Below are positions 9,343 through 19,976 of a DNA stretch of 64,000 bases, one piece after another (the stretch's first letter is position 1; every line of letters begins with the position of its first letter). The translations under genes were made by a program, and so were the position numbers. The stretch covers positions 1 to 64,000 of the forward strand of contig DVOO01000009.1 in the NCBI GenBank assembly GCA_018713515.1. The letters run 5' to 3'. The notes below the pieces were generated by a model. That model did not search any database, had not been told where the DNA came from, and saw nothing but the letters and a program-made list of their open reading frames with translations. This DNA comes from Candidatus Scatomonas pullistercoris. Lineage in GTDB: Bacteria > Bacillota > Clostridia > Lachnospirales > Lachnospiraceae.

Positions 9343-10314
9343 ATGCGGAGGGGAAAGGTTGTTTTAATTGTGATCCTGGCAGCTATAGCTTTCTTTTTTG
9401 TTACAGTTCTGATCTGGGGGATCCGGGCGGGCCAGGGAAGTTTCGGTGCTGATCTTCGGCGCAGCTTTTCAGTGGGTCAGTCAGAGCATACCCAGAATAT
9501 TGATCTGGAAGGAATTCAGAAGATCCGTCTGGACTATGACGCGGTGGATCTGACCATTGAACAGGGAAGCGGAAGCCAGATGGTCCTTACGGAATATTTC
9601 TCCGGTGACCCGAAAGAAGATAGCTATGCCAGGATCCAGAGAAATGTACAGGAAGGAGCAGTGACGGTTACCCAGGGAGATTCCTATCTTGGCTTCTGGT
9701 TTTTCAGCCTTGGAAACGGGATCCGGCGGGCGGAGATCACCATTCCGGAGGTGTATGCCGGAAAACTGGTCATACAGACAGACAGCGGCAATGTGGATGC
9801 GGAGAATCTGACCTGCGGGGAATTCACAGTGACGGCCGGAAGCGGAGATATCCGGCTGGAAGGACTGAAGGGGCAAAGCCTGGCAGTAACCACCGGGAGC
9901 GGCAATGTGACTGCATCCGAGTGCCGGGGAAGCTTTACGGTGGAGACGGGGAGCGGAGATATGCGCATTGAAGAGCAGTCCGGAGGCATCCGGGCGGAGA
10001 CGGGATCCGGAGATGTGGATCTGACGGAAGGAAGCGGAATCCGGGAAGTGAAGACGGGAAGCGGAGATATCCAGATGGACAGCGGGGAGGATGCGATCCG
10101 TGTAGAGACATCTTCCGGAGATGTCTGTATCCGGAAGCTTGAGAACAGTTCTTTCAGTCTTCAGACGGAGACAACCTCCGGGGATCTGAGCGGTTCCATT
10201 ATCCGGCAGATGGATGCGGATGAAGAGGAAAGAAATTATCAGGGCGTTTACGGGGACACTCCCCGTTTCCAGGTGGAGATTAAAACGGCAAGTGGAGATA
10301 TAAAACTGGATTAG
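9343..10314 (+). CDS. DUF4097 family beta-strand-repeat protein
   Basis: 323 aa; N-terminal TM followed by repeating (T/S)(G/S)SG(D/N) units. Confidence 0.85.
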   Translation: MRRGKVVLIVILAAIAFFFVTVLIWGIRAGQGSFGADLRRSFSVGQSEHTQNIDLEGIQKIRLDYDAVDLTIEQGSGSQMVLTEYFSGDPKEDSYARIQRNVQEGAVTVTQGDSYLGFWFFSLGNGIRRAEITIPEVYAGKLVIQTDSGNVDAENLTCGEFTVTAGSGDIRLEGLKGQSLAVTTGSGNVTASECRGSFTVETGSGDMRIEEQSGGIRAETGSGDVDLTEGSGIREVKTGSGDIQMDSGEDAIRVETSSGDVCIRKLENSSFSLQTETTSGDLSGSIIRQMDADEEERNYQGVYGDTPRFQVEIKTASGDIKLD

Positions 10315-10339
10315 ATGAAAACTGCGGCGGCGGGCATAG

Positions 10340-10388
10340 AAGAAGTCTTCAGAAGAAAGCATTTGTCTTTTGAGAAGGCTTCTTTTTT
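10340..10388 (+). terminator. Likely rho-independent terminator after DUF4097 gene
   Basis: AAGAAGTCTTC ... GAAGGCTTCTT TTTT. Confidence 0.65.
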
Positions 10389-10453
10389 GCGGATATTTCC
10401 CGAAGACGGGAAGGAGGAAAGTGAAATTCCCGTGGATTTGTGCAGTTTTCAGC

Positions 10454-10495
10454 TTGACAATCCATATAAATATTATATACTTTAGGAGTCAAACT
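10454..10495 (+). promoter_or_regulatory. fabH promoter TTGACA-N16-TATACT with overlapping FabT-like box ACTTTAGGAGTCAAACT
   Basis: Read directly at 10454-10481 (promoter) and 10479-10495 (box). Confidence 0.65.
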
Positions 10496-10526
10496 ATTTT
10501 AGAATAAAAATAAATGGAGAATCAGT

Positions 10527-11486
10527 ATGAATGGAAGAATATGCGGTACGGGCTCTTATATACCCGGCAGGATACTGACCAACGATGATATCGCGCAGAT
10601 GGTGGAAACCAATGACGCCTGGATCCAGGAGCGCACCGGAATTGCCAGGCGGCACATTATTTCCGGCGACGAGTCTACCGCCACCATGTCCGCGGAGGCA
10701 TCAAAAAAGGCACTGGAGATGAGCGGTATCGCCCCGGAGGAGATCGATATGATCATCCTGTCTACGGCATCCCCCAATGCAGTAGTTCCCTGCGTGGCCT
10801 GCCAGGTCCAGGAGATGATTGGGGCAAAGAATGCGGTCTGCTACGATCTGAATGCAGCCTGCAGCGGTTTTCTGTACGCCTACTGCACCGCTCAGGCATT
10901 TATTCGCAGCGGGATTTACAAGACCATCCTGATTATCGGGGCGGAGAGCCTTTCCAATCTGGTAAACTGGAAAGACCGCAGCACCTGCATCCTCTTTGGA
11001 GACGGTGCCGGGGCTGCCGTGGTTCAGGCCGATCCGGACGCACCCTTTGAGTGCGTGCTGCATTCCGACGGATCCAAGGGAGATGCACTGGCCAAGGCAA
11101 CTCCGTACACCAAGGGTCTGCCGGAGGAAGCCTACAATATGACCATGGACGGCAAAGAAATTTTTATGTTTGCCGTGAAGCGGATTCCCGAGGTGGTGCG
11201 GGAGCTGATGGAGAAGCTGCCCATCTGCGCGGAGGATGTTGATCTTTTCGTGCTGCATCAGGCCAACGCAAGGATTGTGGAGGCGGCGGTGAAAAAGCTG
11301 AAGCTGCCTCTGGAAAAGTTCCCCATGGATATGCATGAATACGGAAATACTTCCTCGGCCAGCATTCCCATTCTGCTGGATGAGCTGAACCGGGCGGGAA
11401 GATTTAAGAAAGGCGACAAGCTGGTGATGATCGGTTTCGGCGGAGGCCTTACCTGGGGAGCCGCTTACCTGGAGTGGCAGGCGTAA
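10527..11486 (+). CDS. fabH: Beta-ketoacyl-ACP synthase III
   Basis: 319 aa; TNDDIAQMVETNDAWIQERTGIARRHI...AACSGFLYA...LHQANARIVEA...YGNTSSASIP. Confidence 0.96.
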   Translation: MNGRICGTGSYIPGRILTNDDIAQMVETNDAWIQERTGIARRHIISGDESTATMSAEASKKALEMSGIAPEEIDMIILSTASPNAVVPCVACQVQEMIGAKNAVCYDLNAACSGFLYAYCTAQAFIRSGIYKTILIIGAESLSNLVNWKDRSTCILFGDGAGAAVVQADPDAPFECVLHSDGSKGDALAKATPYTKGLPEEAYNMTMDGKEIFMFAVKRIPEVVRELMEKLPICAEDVDLFVLHQANARIVEAAVKKLKLPLEKFPMDMHEYGNTSSASIPILLDELNRAGRFKKGDKLVMIGFGGGLTWGAAYLEWQA

Positions 11487-11550
11487 GTTTACTGTTCAGA
11501 AAAATCCGGTGTATATTATATAGAAGAAAGAGAGAAGAGAGGTTATCACA

Positions 11551-12489
11551 ATGCAGACAGAAGTGACGAAGTTGCTGGGAATTGAGTATCCGATTATTCA
11601 GGGCGGTATGGCCTGGGTGGCAGAGCACCATCTGGCTGCCGCTGTGTCTGAGGCCGGCGGTTTGGGTCTTATCGGCGCGGCTAACGCTCCGGCGGAGTGG
11701 GTGCGTGAAGAAATCCGCAAGGCAAAAGAACTGACAGACAAGCCTTTCGGCGTTAATATCATGCTGATGAGTCCCTATGCGGATGATGTGGCGAAGGTGG
11801 TTGCCGAGGAGGGTGTCAAGGTAGTCACCACCGGAGCCGGAAATCCCGGAAAATATCTGGCGGACTGGAAGGCGGCAGGTATCCGTGTGATCCCGGTCGT
11901 TGCTTCCGTGGCCCTGGCGAAAATGATGGAACGCGCCGGCGCTGACGCCGTAGTAGCGGAAGGAACAGAGTCCGGCGGCCATATCGGCGAGACCACCACT
12001 ATGGTTCTGGTGCCGCAGGTAGTGGACGCTGTGAAGATTCCGGTGATCGCGGCCGGCGGCATTGCTGACGGCAGAGGTATCGCGGCAGCCTTTATGCTGG
12101 GCGCCAAAGGCGTACAGCTGGGCACCCGGTTTGTGGCTTCCCAGGAGGCTGTAGTCCATCAGAACTATAAGGACTACATTGTGAAGGCAAAGGACATTGA
12201 TACGAGAGTGACCGGCCGGAGCACTGGTCATCCGGTGCGTGTTCTGCGCAATGCCGTCACCAAGGAATATCTGGAGCTGGAGAAGAAGGGGGCAACCTTC
12301 GAGGAACTGGAGCACCTGACCGTGGGAGGCCTGCGCCGGGCGGTACAGGAAGGAGATACCAGGACGGGAAGCCTGATGTCCGGACAGATCGCCGGAATGA
12401 TCCGCGACATCCCCACCTGTAAAGAGATTATCGGCCGTCTGGTAGCCGAGACTGACAAACTCATGAAAGGAACCGGAATCTATGAGTAA
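11551..12489 (+). CDS. fabK: Enoyl-ACP reductase II (FMN type)
   Basis: 312 aa; LGIEYPIIQGGMAWVAEHHLAAAVSEAGGLGLIG...EGTESGGHIGE...AAGGIADGRGIAAAFMLGAKGVQLGTRF. Confidence 0.95.
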   Translation: MQTEVTKLLGIEYPIIQGGMAWVAEHHLAAAVSEAGGLGLIGAANAPAEWVREEIRKAKELTDKPFGVNIMLMSPYADDVAKVVAEEGVKVVTTGAGNPGKYLADWKAAGIRVIPVVASVALAKMMERAGADAVVAEGTESGGHIGETTTMVLVPQVVDAVKIPVIAAGGIADGRGIAAAFMLGAKGVQLGTRFVASQEAVVHQNYKDYIVKAKDIDTRVTGRSTGHPVRVLRNAVTKEYLELEKKGATFEELEHLTVGGLRRAVQEGDTRTGSLMSGQIAGMIRDIPTCKEIIGRLVAETDKLMKGTGIYE

Positions 12490-13402
12490 GACCGCATTTA
12501 TCTTCCCGGGCCAGGGCTCGCAGAAGGCAGGCATGGGAAAAGATTTTTATGAGAGATACCCGAAGGCGGCAGAGATCTATGACATGGCCTCCGACTTTCT
12601 GAAACTGGATATGAAGGCGCTCTGCTTTGAGGAAAATGACAAGCTGGATCTCACGGAGTACACCCAGGCGGCGCTGGTAACTACCTGTCTGGCTATGGAG
12701 CGTGTACTGGCCGATGCCGGCGTAAAAGCAGATATTACCGCGGGCTTGAGTCTCGGGGAGTACTGTGCCATTCATGTGGCCGGCGGCATGAGCGCTGCCG
12801 ATGCCATCCGGACTGTCCGGGAGAGAGGAATTCTCATGCAGGATACCGTTCCCGCCGGAGAGGGCGGCATGGCGGCTGTGCTGGGCATGGACGCGGCGGC
12901 CATTGAGGAAGGACTGCAGGGCATTGAGGGAGCCTGGATTGCCAATTACAACTGTCCTGGGCAGATTGTCATCACCGGCCAAAAGGCTGCTGTGGATCAG
13001 GCGGCGGAGGTGCTGAGGGAGAAGGGGGCCAGGAGGGTGCTGCCTTTAAATGTCAGCGGTCCCTTCCATTCTCCCATGCTGGAGCCGGCGGGGGAGAAAC
13101 TTCTGGAGACGCTGAATCAGGTGGAGTTCACATCCCTTCAGATTCCCTACGTGACCAACGTGACGGCGGAGCCTGTAACGGATATCCGTCAGACAAAGGA
13201 TCTGCTGAAGCGCCAGGTATATTCTTCTGTGCGCTGGCAGCAGAGCATGGAGTACATGCTGGCAAACGGAGTGGATACTTTTGTGGAGATCGGGCCGGGC
13301 AAGACTCTGACCGGATTCCTGCGCAAAATTGACAGAAGCGCCGCTGTCTATCAGGTGGGCTGCTGCGAGGATATTGAGAAAGTGGCTGCGGCCTTAGTCT
13401 AG
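12482..13402 (+). CDS. fabD: ACP S-malonyltransferase
   Basis: 306 aa; [14 protein letters not shown]...[14 protein letters not shown]...[13 protein letters not shown]; overlaps fabK stop. Confidence 0.96.
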   Translation: MSKTAFIFPGQGSQKAGMGKDFYERYPKAAEIYDMASDFLKLDMKALCFEENDKLDLTEYTQAALVTTCLAMERVLADAGVKADITAGLSLGEYCAIHVAGGMSAADAIRTVRERGILMQDTVPAGEGGMAAVLGMDAAAIEEGLQGIEGAWIANYNCPGQIVITGQKAAVDQAAEVLREKGARRVLPLNVSGPFHSPMLEPAGEKLLETLNQVEFTSLQIPYVTNVTAEPVTDIRQTKDLLKRQVYSSVRWQQSMEYMLANGVDTFVEIGPGKTLTGFLRKIDRSAAVYQVGCCEDIEKVAAALV

Positions 13403-13412
13403 GAGGATAGGA

Positions 13413-14153
13413 ATGACTGATAAGAAAGTTGCTGTAGTGACGGGAGCTTCCCGGGGAATCGGGAGAGCCATTGCCCTGGAGCTGGGCAGAAGAGGAATTT
13501 TTGTGGTGGTCAACTACAATGGGTCCGCAGAAAAAGCGGAGGCTGTCAGAGAGGAGATCGCGGCAGCAGGGGGCGAGGCCTGCGTCATGCAGTGCGATGT
13601 GTCCGACTACGGGGCCTGTGAGACGTTTCTCAAACAGGTGATCAAAGAATATAAGCGCATTGATATCTTGGTCAACAACGCGGGCGTCACCCGGGACGGC
13701 CTGCTGATGCAGATGAAGGAGGAGGACTTCGATGTGGTGCTGAATACCAATCTGAAGGGAGCTTTCCACACAATCCGGTTTGCCGCCCGGCAGATGCTGA
13801 AGCAGAGAAGCGGGCGGATCATCAACCTGTCCTCCGTAGTGGGAATCCGCGGGAACGGCGGCCAGGTGAACTACAGCGCCTCCAAGGCGGGCGTCATCGG
13901 TCTTACCAAGTCAGCAGCCAAGGAGCTGGCTTCCAGAGGAATCACAGTCAACGCCATCGCTCCGGGCTTTATCGAAACGGAGATGACAGAAGTCCTGCCG
14001 GAGGAGGTCAAGGAGGCAACTCTGAAGGAAATTCCCCTGCAGAAATTCGGAAAACCGGAAGATGTGGCAAAGACTGTGGCCTTTCTGGCCTCGGATGAGG
14101 CAGCATATATTACCGGTCAGGTGCTGTGCGTAGACGGCGGCATGGCGATGTAA
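13413..14153 (+). CDS. fabG: 3-oxoacyl-ACP reductase
   Basis: 246 aa [20 protein letters not shown]...[14 protein letters not shown]...[15 protein letters not shown]. Confidence 0.95.
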   Translation: MTDKKVAVVTGASRGIGRAIALELGRRGIFVVVNYNGSAEKAEAVREEIAAAGGEACVMQCDVSDYGACETFLKQVIKEYKRIDILVNNAGVTRDGLLMQMKEEDFDVVLNTNLKGAFHTIRFAARQMLKQRSGRIINLSSVVGIRGNGGQVNYSASKAGVIGLTKSAAKELASRGITVNAIAPGFIETEMTEVLPEEVKEATLKEIPLQKFGKPEDVAKTVAFLASDEAAYITGQVLCVDGGMAM

Positions 14154-14168
14154 AGGAGATAGAGAGAA

Positions 14169-15407
14169 ATGAAAAGAAGAGTTGTAATCACCGGCCTTGG
14201 CGCCGTAACTCCCCTGGGAAATAATGTGGACGACTTCTGGGCAGGCATTCAGGCAGGAAAAGTGGGCATCGGCCCCATCACAAAGTTTGATACCGCAGAT
14301 TATAAGGTAAAGATCGCGGCGGAGGTGAAGGATTTTAAAGCCGCTGACCATATGGATTTCAAGGCCGCCAAGAGGATGGAAAATTTTTCTCAGTACGCGG
14401 TGGCGGCTGCAAAGGAAGCCTTTGCAATGGCAGGGCTTGATATGAGCAAGGAGGATCCTTTCCGGGTAGGCGTAATCGTGGGCTCCGGCGTGGGAAGCCT
14501 GCAGGCCATTGAGAGAGAATACAAAAAACTGCTGGAGAAAGGGCCTTCCCGGGTCAATCTGATGCTGGTTCCCATGATGATCTCCAACATGGCGGCGGGG
14601 AATGTCTCCATTCAGCTGGGCGCAAAAGGCAAGTGCACCGATGTGGTGACGGCCTGCGCTTCCGGCACCCATAGCATCGGCGATGCCTTCCGGGCCATTG
14701 AGTACGGCGATGCCGATGTAATGATCGCCGGAGGAACCGAGAATGCCATTACACCGGTGGGTGTTTCCGGATTTACCAACATGACCGCTCTGACTACCTG
14801 CAACGATCCTGAGCGGGCATCTATCCCCTTTGACAAGGACAGGAGCGGCTTCGTCCTGGGCGAGGGCGCAGGCATCGTGATCCTGGAGGAGCTGGAGCAC
14901 GCACGGGCCAGGGGAGCAAAGATCCTGGCCGAAATGGTGGGCTACGGCGCCACCGGCGATGCGTACCATATCACCGCGCCCATTGAGGACGGTTCCGGCG
15001 CGGCCAAGGCCATGAGTCTGGCCATGGAGGAGGCTGGGGTGAAGCCGGAGGAAGTGGACTATGTAAACGCCCATGGAACCAGCACGCCCTTAAACGACCT
15101 GTCTGAGACCAGGGCCATCAAGCTGGCCTTCGAGGATGCGGCATACAAGCTGAAAATTAATTCCACCAAATCCATGATCGGCCATCTGCTGGGAGCAGCC
15201 GGCGGCGTGGAGTGCGTGGTCTGCGTCAAGAGCCTGATGGAAGGCTTTATACATCAGACCGTTGGAAGCAGAGAGACTGAGGGCGAGTGCGATCTGGATT
15301 ACTGCATCGGCGCGCCGGTGAAGCAGGATATCCGCTATGCCATGACCAATTCTCTGGGATTCGGCGGACACAACGCTACCCTGCTTCTGAAAAAATGGGA
15401 AGGCTGA
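14169..15407 (+). CDS. fabF: Beta-ketoacyl-ACP synthase II
   Basis: 412 aa; VVITGLGAVTPLGN...VVTACASGTHSIGDAFRAI...NAHGTSTPLND...GHLLGAAGGVE. Confidence 0.96.
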   Translation: MKRRVVITGLGAVTPLGNNVDDFWAGIQAGKVGIGPITKFDTADYKVKIAAEVKDFKAADHMDFKAAKRMENFSQYAVAAAKEAFAMAGLDMSKEDPFRVGVIVGSGVGSLQAIEREYKKLLEKGPSRVNLMLVPMMISNMAAGNVSIQLGAKGKCTDVVTACASGTHSIGDAFRAIEYGDADVMIAGGTENAITPVGVSGFTNMTALTTCNDPERASIPFDKDRSGFVLGEGAGIVILEELEHARARGAKILAEMVGYGATGDAYHITAPIEDGSGAAKAMSLAMEEAGVKPEEVDYVNAHGTSTPLNDLSETRAIKLAFEDAAYKLKINSTKSMIGHLLGAAGGVECVVCVKSLMEGFIHQTVGSRETEGECDLDYCIGAPVKQDIRYAMTNSLGFGGHNATLLLKKWEG

Positions 15408-15423
15408 CGGAGGTGCCGGTAAG

Positions 15424-15885
15424 ATGAATGTAGAAGAAATCAGTAAACTGATCGAAGTATTTGCAAAATCAGGACTTCAGGAATTTACTTATGAGGAGGA
15501 GGGCATGAAGCTGTCTCTCCAGGGAAAGCAGAATACCGTTGCGGTCAGCGCTGCTCCGGCTACTGCGCCGGAGACGGCTGTGCAGACAGCGGCTCTGGCG
15601 CCAGTCCCGGCTGAACAGCCGGCCGCTCCGGCTGTTGAGAAAAAGGAGGGAATGATCATTACCTCCCCGCTGGTGGGCGTATTTTACGCAGCTCCTTCTG
15701 AGGACGCGGCTCCTTATGTATCCGTGGGCGACGCGGTGAAGCAGGGCCAGGTGGTGGCCATTGTGGAGGCCATGAAGCTGATGAATGAGATTGAGAGCGA
15801 TTACAGCGGAACTGTGGCCGAGATCCTGGTGGAAAACGGCCAGGCTGTGGAGTACGGCCAGCCCCTGTTCCGGATTGTGCCGTAA
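15424..15885 (+). CDS. accB: Acetyl-CoA carboxylase biotin carboxyl carrier protein
   Basis: 153 aa; C-terminal [16 protein letters not shown] biotinylation motif, Ala/Pro linker. Confidence 0.95.
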   Translation: MNVEEISKLIEVFAKSGLQEFTYEEEGMKLSLQGKQNTVAVSAAPATAPETAVQTAALAPVPAEQPAAPAVEKKEGMIITSPLVGVFYAAPSEDAAPYVSVGDAVKQGQVVAIVEAMKLMNEIESDYSGTVAEILVENGQAVEYGQPLFRIVP

Positions 15886-15900
15886 GGAGGACGAGAATAT

Positions 15901-16327
15901 GAACAGTCTTGGAATTGAAGAAATCAAACAGATCATTCCCCACCGACATCCGTTTCTGCTGGTGGATGCCATTGAAGATTACAAACCCGGAGAGTACGCC
16001 GTGGGATATAAATGCGTAACTTACCGGGAAGACTTTTTCGCAGGCCATTTTCCAGAAGAGCCGGTGATGCCCGGAGTGCTCATTATTGAGGCACTGGCCC
16101 AGGTGGGCGCCGTGGCTATCCTTTCGCTGGAAGAAAACAAGGGAAAGATTGCCTTTTTCGGCGGCATCGATAAATGCCGCTTCAAAAATAAAGTCCGCCC
16201 CGGCGACAAGCTGCGGCTGGAGACAAAGATCATTAAACGAAAAGGGCCTGTGGGCATCGGCGAGGCGGTGGCCACAGTGGACGGCCGGGTCGCGGCGAAG
16301 GCAGAGCTTACCTTTATGATCGGTTAA
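15901..16327 (+). CDS. fabZ: 3-hydroxyacyl-ACP dehydratase FabZ
   Basis: ATG at 15901 after [28 protein letters not shown]...[25 protein letters not shown] (start of longer ORF track entry corrected). Confidence 0.95.
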
Positions 16328-16383
16328 AAAATTATCCTGAAAAGCTGCGGGCCGCAAAGGCCCCAGGTAAAAAAGAGGAAACT

Positions 16384-17724
16384 ATGATAAAAAAGATTTT
16401 GATTGCAAACCGGGGAGAGATTGCTGTGCGGATCATCCGGGCCTGCCGGGAAATGGGTATTGCCACGGTGGCCGTCTATTCCGAAGCGGACCGGGACGCG
16501 CTTCACACCCAGCTGGCGGATGAAGCCATCTGTATCGGTCCGGCCCCCTCTTCCCAGAGTTATCTGAACATGCAGCAGATCATCAGCGCAACGATTGTGT
16601 CCGGGGCGGACGCTATCCATCCCGGGTTTGGCTTCCTGTCAGAGAACAGCCGTTTTGTAAAGCTCTGCGAGGAGTGCAATATTACCTTTATCGGCCCGGA
16701 TTCCGAGACTATCGAGAAGCTGGGCAACAAGTCTGAGGCAAGAAACACCATGATGGCGGCAGGTGTGCCGGTCATACCGGGAACAACGGAGCCCATCTAT
16801 GACGTCCGGAACGGAAAGAAAGAGGCGGAGCGCATCGGCTATCCGGTGATGATCAAGGCGGCTCTGGGCGGCGGAGGAAAGGGCATGCGCACCGCCTTCA
16901 CCCCGGAGGAATTTGAAAATGCTTTCCAGACTGCCCAGACTGAGGCAAAAAAGGCCTTTGGGGACGATACCATGTATATTGAACATTTCGTGGAACATCC
17001 CCGGCATATCGAATTTCAGATCCTGGCAGATAGCAGGGGCAATGTGATTCATCTGGGCGAGAGAGACTGTTCCATCCAGAGAAATCATCAGAAGGTCATC
17101 GAGGAGGCGCCCTGCACGGCTATTTCCGACAAACTGCGGAAGAAAATGGGGGAGGCGGCCGTGAAGGCCGCGAAGGCTGCCCATTACGTGAACGCGGGAA
17201 CCATCGAGTTTCTGCTGGAGAAAAATGAGCAGTTTTATTTCATGGAAATGAACACCCGGATCCAGGTAGAGCACCCGGTGACGGAGTGGGTGACAGGTCT
17301 GGATCTTATCAAGGAGCAGATCCGCATTGCCTCCGGGCTTCCCCTGACGGTATCCCAGAAGGACATCCGGATTTCCGGACATGCCATCGAGTGCCGGATC
17401 AATGCAGAGAATCCGGATAAAAATTTCCGCCCTTCCCCTGGACAGATTGAGACGCTGTATCTGCCGGGCGGCTGCGGCGTGCGGATGGATACGGCCGTGT
17501 ACTGCGGCTATACCATCCCGCCCTATTACGATTCCATGATCGCCAAGCTCATCGTCCATGGCAGAGACAGAAAAGAGGCCATTGCCAAGATGATCAGCGC
17601 TCTGGGAGAAGTGATTGTGGAGGGCATCGACACCAATGTGGATTATCTTTACCGGATCCTGAACGAGCCGGATTATCAGGCGGGCCGGACAGATATTGAG
17701 TATCTGAACACCCACCATATCTGA
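16384..17724 (+). CDS. accC: Acetyl-CoA carboxylase biotin carboxylase subunit
   Basis: 446 aa; [22 protein letters not shown]...[10 protein letters not shown]...[16 protein letters not shown]. Confidence 0.96.
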   Translation: MIKKILIANRGEIAVRIIRACREMGIATVAVYSEADRDALHTQLADEAICIGPAPSSQSYLNMQQIISATIVSGADAIHPGFGFLSENSRFVKLCEECNITFIGPDSETIEKLGNKSEARNTMMAAGVPVIPGTTEPIYDVRNGKKEAERIGYPVMIKAALGGGGKGMRTAFTPEEFENAFQTAQTEAKKAFGDDTMYIEHFVEHPRHIEFQILADSRGNVIHLGERDCSIQRNHQKVIEEAPCTAISDKLRKKMGEAAVKAAKAAHYVNAGTIEFLLEKNEQFYFMEMNTRIQVEHPVTEWVTGLDLIKEQIRIASGLPLTVSQKDIRISGHAIECRINAENPDKNFRPSPGQIETLYLPGGCGVRMDTAVYCGYTIPPYYDSMIAKLIVHGRDRKEAIAKMISALGEVIVEGIDTNVDYLYRILNEPDYQAGRTDIEYLNTHHI

Positions 17725-17742
17725 AAGCAGGAATAACAGGTT

Positions 17743-19455
17743 ATGGAATGGAAAGAACTGTTTAAAAAGACCATCCGGCCGGAGAGCGGGTCCCGGGCTG
17801 CCCGGGGAGCCCATCCGGAGGTGCCGGAAGGTCTGATGAAAAAGTGCAACGCCTGTAAGGCGGCTATCCTCACGGAGGATGTAAAGAAGAATTACTATAT
17901 CTGCCCGAAATGCCATAATTATTTCCGGGTTCACGCCTACCGCAGGATAGAAATGATCGGTGATCCGAGAAGCTTCGAAGAATGGGACCGGGGCATTGCG
18001 GAGACGAATCCCTTAAATTTCAGCGGCTATCCGGAGAAGCTGGAGTATATGAAGCAGAAAACCAGGCTGGATGAGGCGGTAACCACCGGAAAGCTTGCCG
18101 TCAACGGGAGCCCGGCGGCAGTGGCCGTCTGTGACGGCCGCTTTATGATGGCCAGCATGGGGGAAGTGGTGGGTGAAAAGATTACCCGGATGGTGGAGCG
18201 GGCCACCCGGGAGCGCCTGCCGGTAATCATTTTCACCTGCTCCGGCGGAGCCAGGATGCAGGAGGGAATCATATCCCTGATGCAGATGGCAAAAACTTCC
18301 GCGGCCCTGAAGCGCCACAGCGAGGCGGGACTTCTGTATATTACTGTGCTGACAGACCCCACCACCGGCGGTGTAACCGCCAGCTTTGCCATGCTGGGGG
18401 ATATTATTCTGGCGGAGCCGGGAGCCCTGATCGGGTTTGCAGGGCCAAGAGTAATCGAACAGACCATCGGACAGAAGCTGCCCAAGGGATTTCAGAGATC
18501 GGAATTCCTGCTGGAGCACGGCTTCGTAGACCGGATCGTGGAGCGGGAAGAGCTGAAGGATGTACTCTCCCAGATTCTGAAGCTTCATGAAGACTCCGGA
18601 AAAGTGGCTTTTGAGATGGATACAGATGTGCAGGCTTCTCCGGAAAAACGGATCCCGCACAAAACAGAGAAAAATTTAAGCGCCTGGGAACGAGTGCAGC
18701 TTTCCAGAAGAAAAGACCGTCCCGTGGGCACGGACTATATTCAGGGCCTGTTTACAGATTTTATGGAGTTCCACGGAGACAGATACTGTAAGGACGACAA
18801 GGCGATTGTGGGCGGCGTTGCCCGGTTTCACGGGACCCCTGTGACAGTCATCGCCCAGGAGAAGGGAAAAAATACAAAAGAAAACATGATGCGGAACTTC
18901 GGCATGCCTTCCCCGGACGGATACCGGAAAGCGCTGCGGCTGATGAAGGAGGCGGAAAAATTCCACCGGCCGGTGATCTGTTTTGTGGACACACCGGGAG
19001 CCTTCTGCGGCATGGAAGCGGAGGAACGGGGGCAGGGAGAGGCCATCGCCCGGAATCTCTATGAAATGTCGGCCATCCAGACGCCTATCCTTACCCTGAT
19101 GATCGGAGAAGGAGGAAGCGGCGGTGCTCTGGCCATGGCTGTGGCCAATGAAGTATGGATGATGGAAAACGCCACGTATTCCATTCTTTCTCCGGAAGGA
19201 TTTGCCTCCATCCTCTGGAAGGACAGCAAGCTGGCGCCGGAGGCGGCGGAAGTCATGAAGATAACCTCCGGGAATCTGAAAGAGCTGGGGGTTATTGAAG
19301 CTGTGATTCAGGAGCCGGAGGGACTCTGCCTGGAGAACATGCAGCCGGTGCTCTGTACCCTGCGGGTAAAAATCGACGGATTCCTTCAGAAGTATAAGAC
19401 CATGTCCGGACCGGAACTGGCCGAGCAGAGGTATCAGCGGTTCAGAAAAATGTAA
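17743..19455 (+). CDS. Fused acetyl-CoA carboxylase carboxyltransferase (AccD beta + AccA alpha in one ORF)
   Basis: 570 aa; N-terminal [23 protein letters not shown] zinc finger and [20 protein letters not shown] (AccD), C-terminal [27 protein letters not shown]-type AccA sequence. Confidence 0.93.
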   Translation: MEWKELFKKTIRPESGSRAARGAHPEVPEGLMKKCNACKAAILTEDVKKNYYICPKCHNYFRVHAYRRIEMIGDPRSFEEWDRGIAETNPLNFSGYPEKLEYMKQKTRLDEAVTTGKLAVNGSPAAVAVCDGRFMMASMGEVVGEKITRMVERATRERLPVIIFTCSGGARMQEGIISLMQMAKTSAALKRHSEAGLLYITVLTDPTTGGVTASFAMLGDIILAEPGALIGFAGPRVIEQTIGQKLPKGFQRSEFLLEHGFVDRIVEREELKDVLSQILKLHEDSGKVAFEMDTDVQASPEKRIPHKTEKNLSAWERVQLSRRKDRPVGTDYIQGLFTDFMEFHGDRYCKDDKAIVGGVARFHGTPVTVIAQEKGKNTKENMMRNFGMPSPDGYRKALRLMKEAEKFHRPVICFVDTPGAFCGMEAEERGQGEAIARNLYEMSAIQTPILTLMIGEGGSGGALAMAVANEVWMMENATYSILSPEGFASILWKDSKLAPEAAEVMKITSGNLKELGVIEAVIQEPEGLCLENMQPVLCTLRVKIDGFLQKYKTMSGPELAEQRYQRFRKM

Positions 19456-19522
19456 GTATATGCTTTTCCGCGGCATTTTGCGGGAAAAGCAGAAGATCTA
19501 TTTGTAAAGCGGGAGAAAAAGG

Positions 19523-19966
19523 TTGAGCGCACGGGAAACGATCAACGGGGTGCTGGTCTACCTGTTCAATGAAATCTGGGAACTGGAAGAGCAGGCCATT
19601 ATAACAGAAGAATTTAAAGACATCACCAATAACGATATGCATGTCATTGAGGCTGTAGGTCTGGAGGGCAACAATATGTCCGCCATTGCGAAAAAGCTGA
19701 ACATCACCATGGGCTCTCTGTCCACAGCCATGAACAGCCTGGTCAAGAAACATTACGCGGAGCGGAACCGGAGCGAGCGGGACCGCCGGGTGGTCAACAT
19801 CCGTCTGACGGCCAAGGGCCGGAAGGCGTATGCTTCCCACCGGGAGTTCCATGACCGCATGACGGATGCCGTTCTGGCTCATTTAAATGAGGAGCAGGTA
19901 AAGGTGCTGGCACAAGCCCTGGAAAATCTGACGGATTTCTTTAAAAATTACGGAAAGGAGAGCTGA
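19523..19966 (+). CDS. FabT-like MarR family transcriptional regulator
   Basis: 147 aa from a TTG start with GGGAG 7 nt upstream; FKDITNNDMHVIEAVG...AKKLNITMGSLSTAMNSLVKKHYAERNRSERDRRVVNIRLTAKG; last gene of the fab block. Confidence 0.8.
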   Translation: MSARETINGVLVYLFNEIWELEEQAIITEEFKDITNNDMHVIEAVGLEGNNMSAIAKKLNITMGSLSTAMNSLVKKHYAERNRSERDRRVVNIRLTAKGRKAYASHREFHDRMTDAVLAHLNEEQVKVLAQALENLTDFFKNYGKES

Positions 19967-19976
19967 GAAGACGCCT

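Noticed and set aside
10701-19476. Long antisense ORFs (up to 431 aa) opposite the fab/acc operon
   Set aside because: Compositional artefacts opposite highly conserved enzymes; His/Leu/Gly-rich nonsense-like sequence and no ribosome binding sites.
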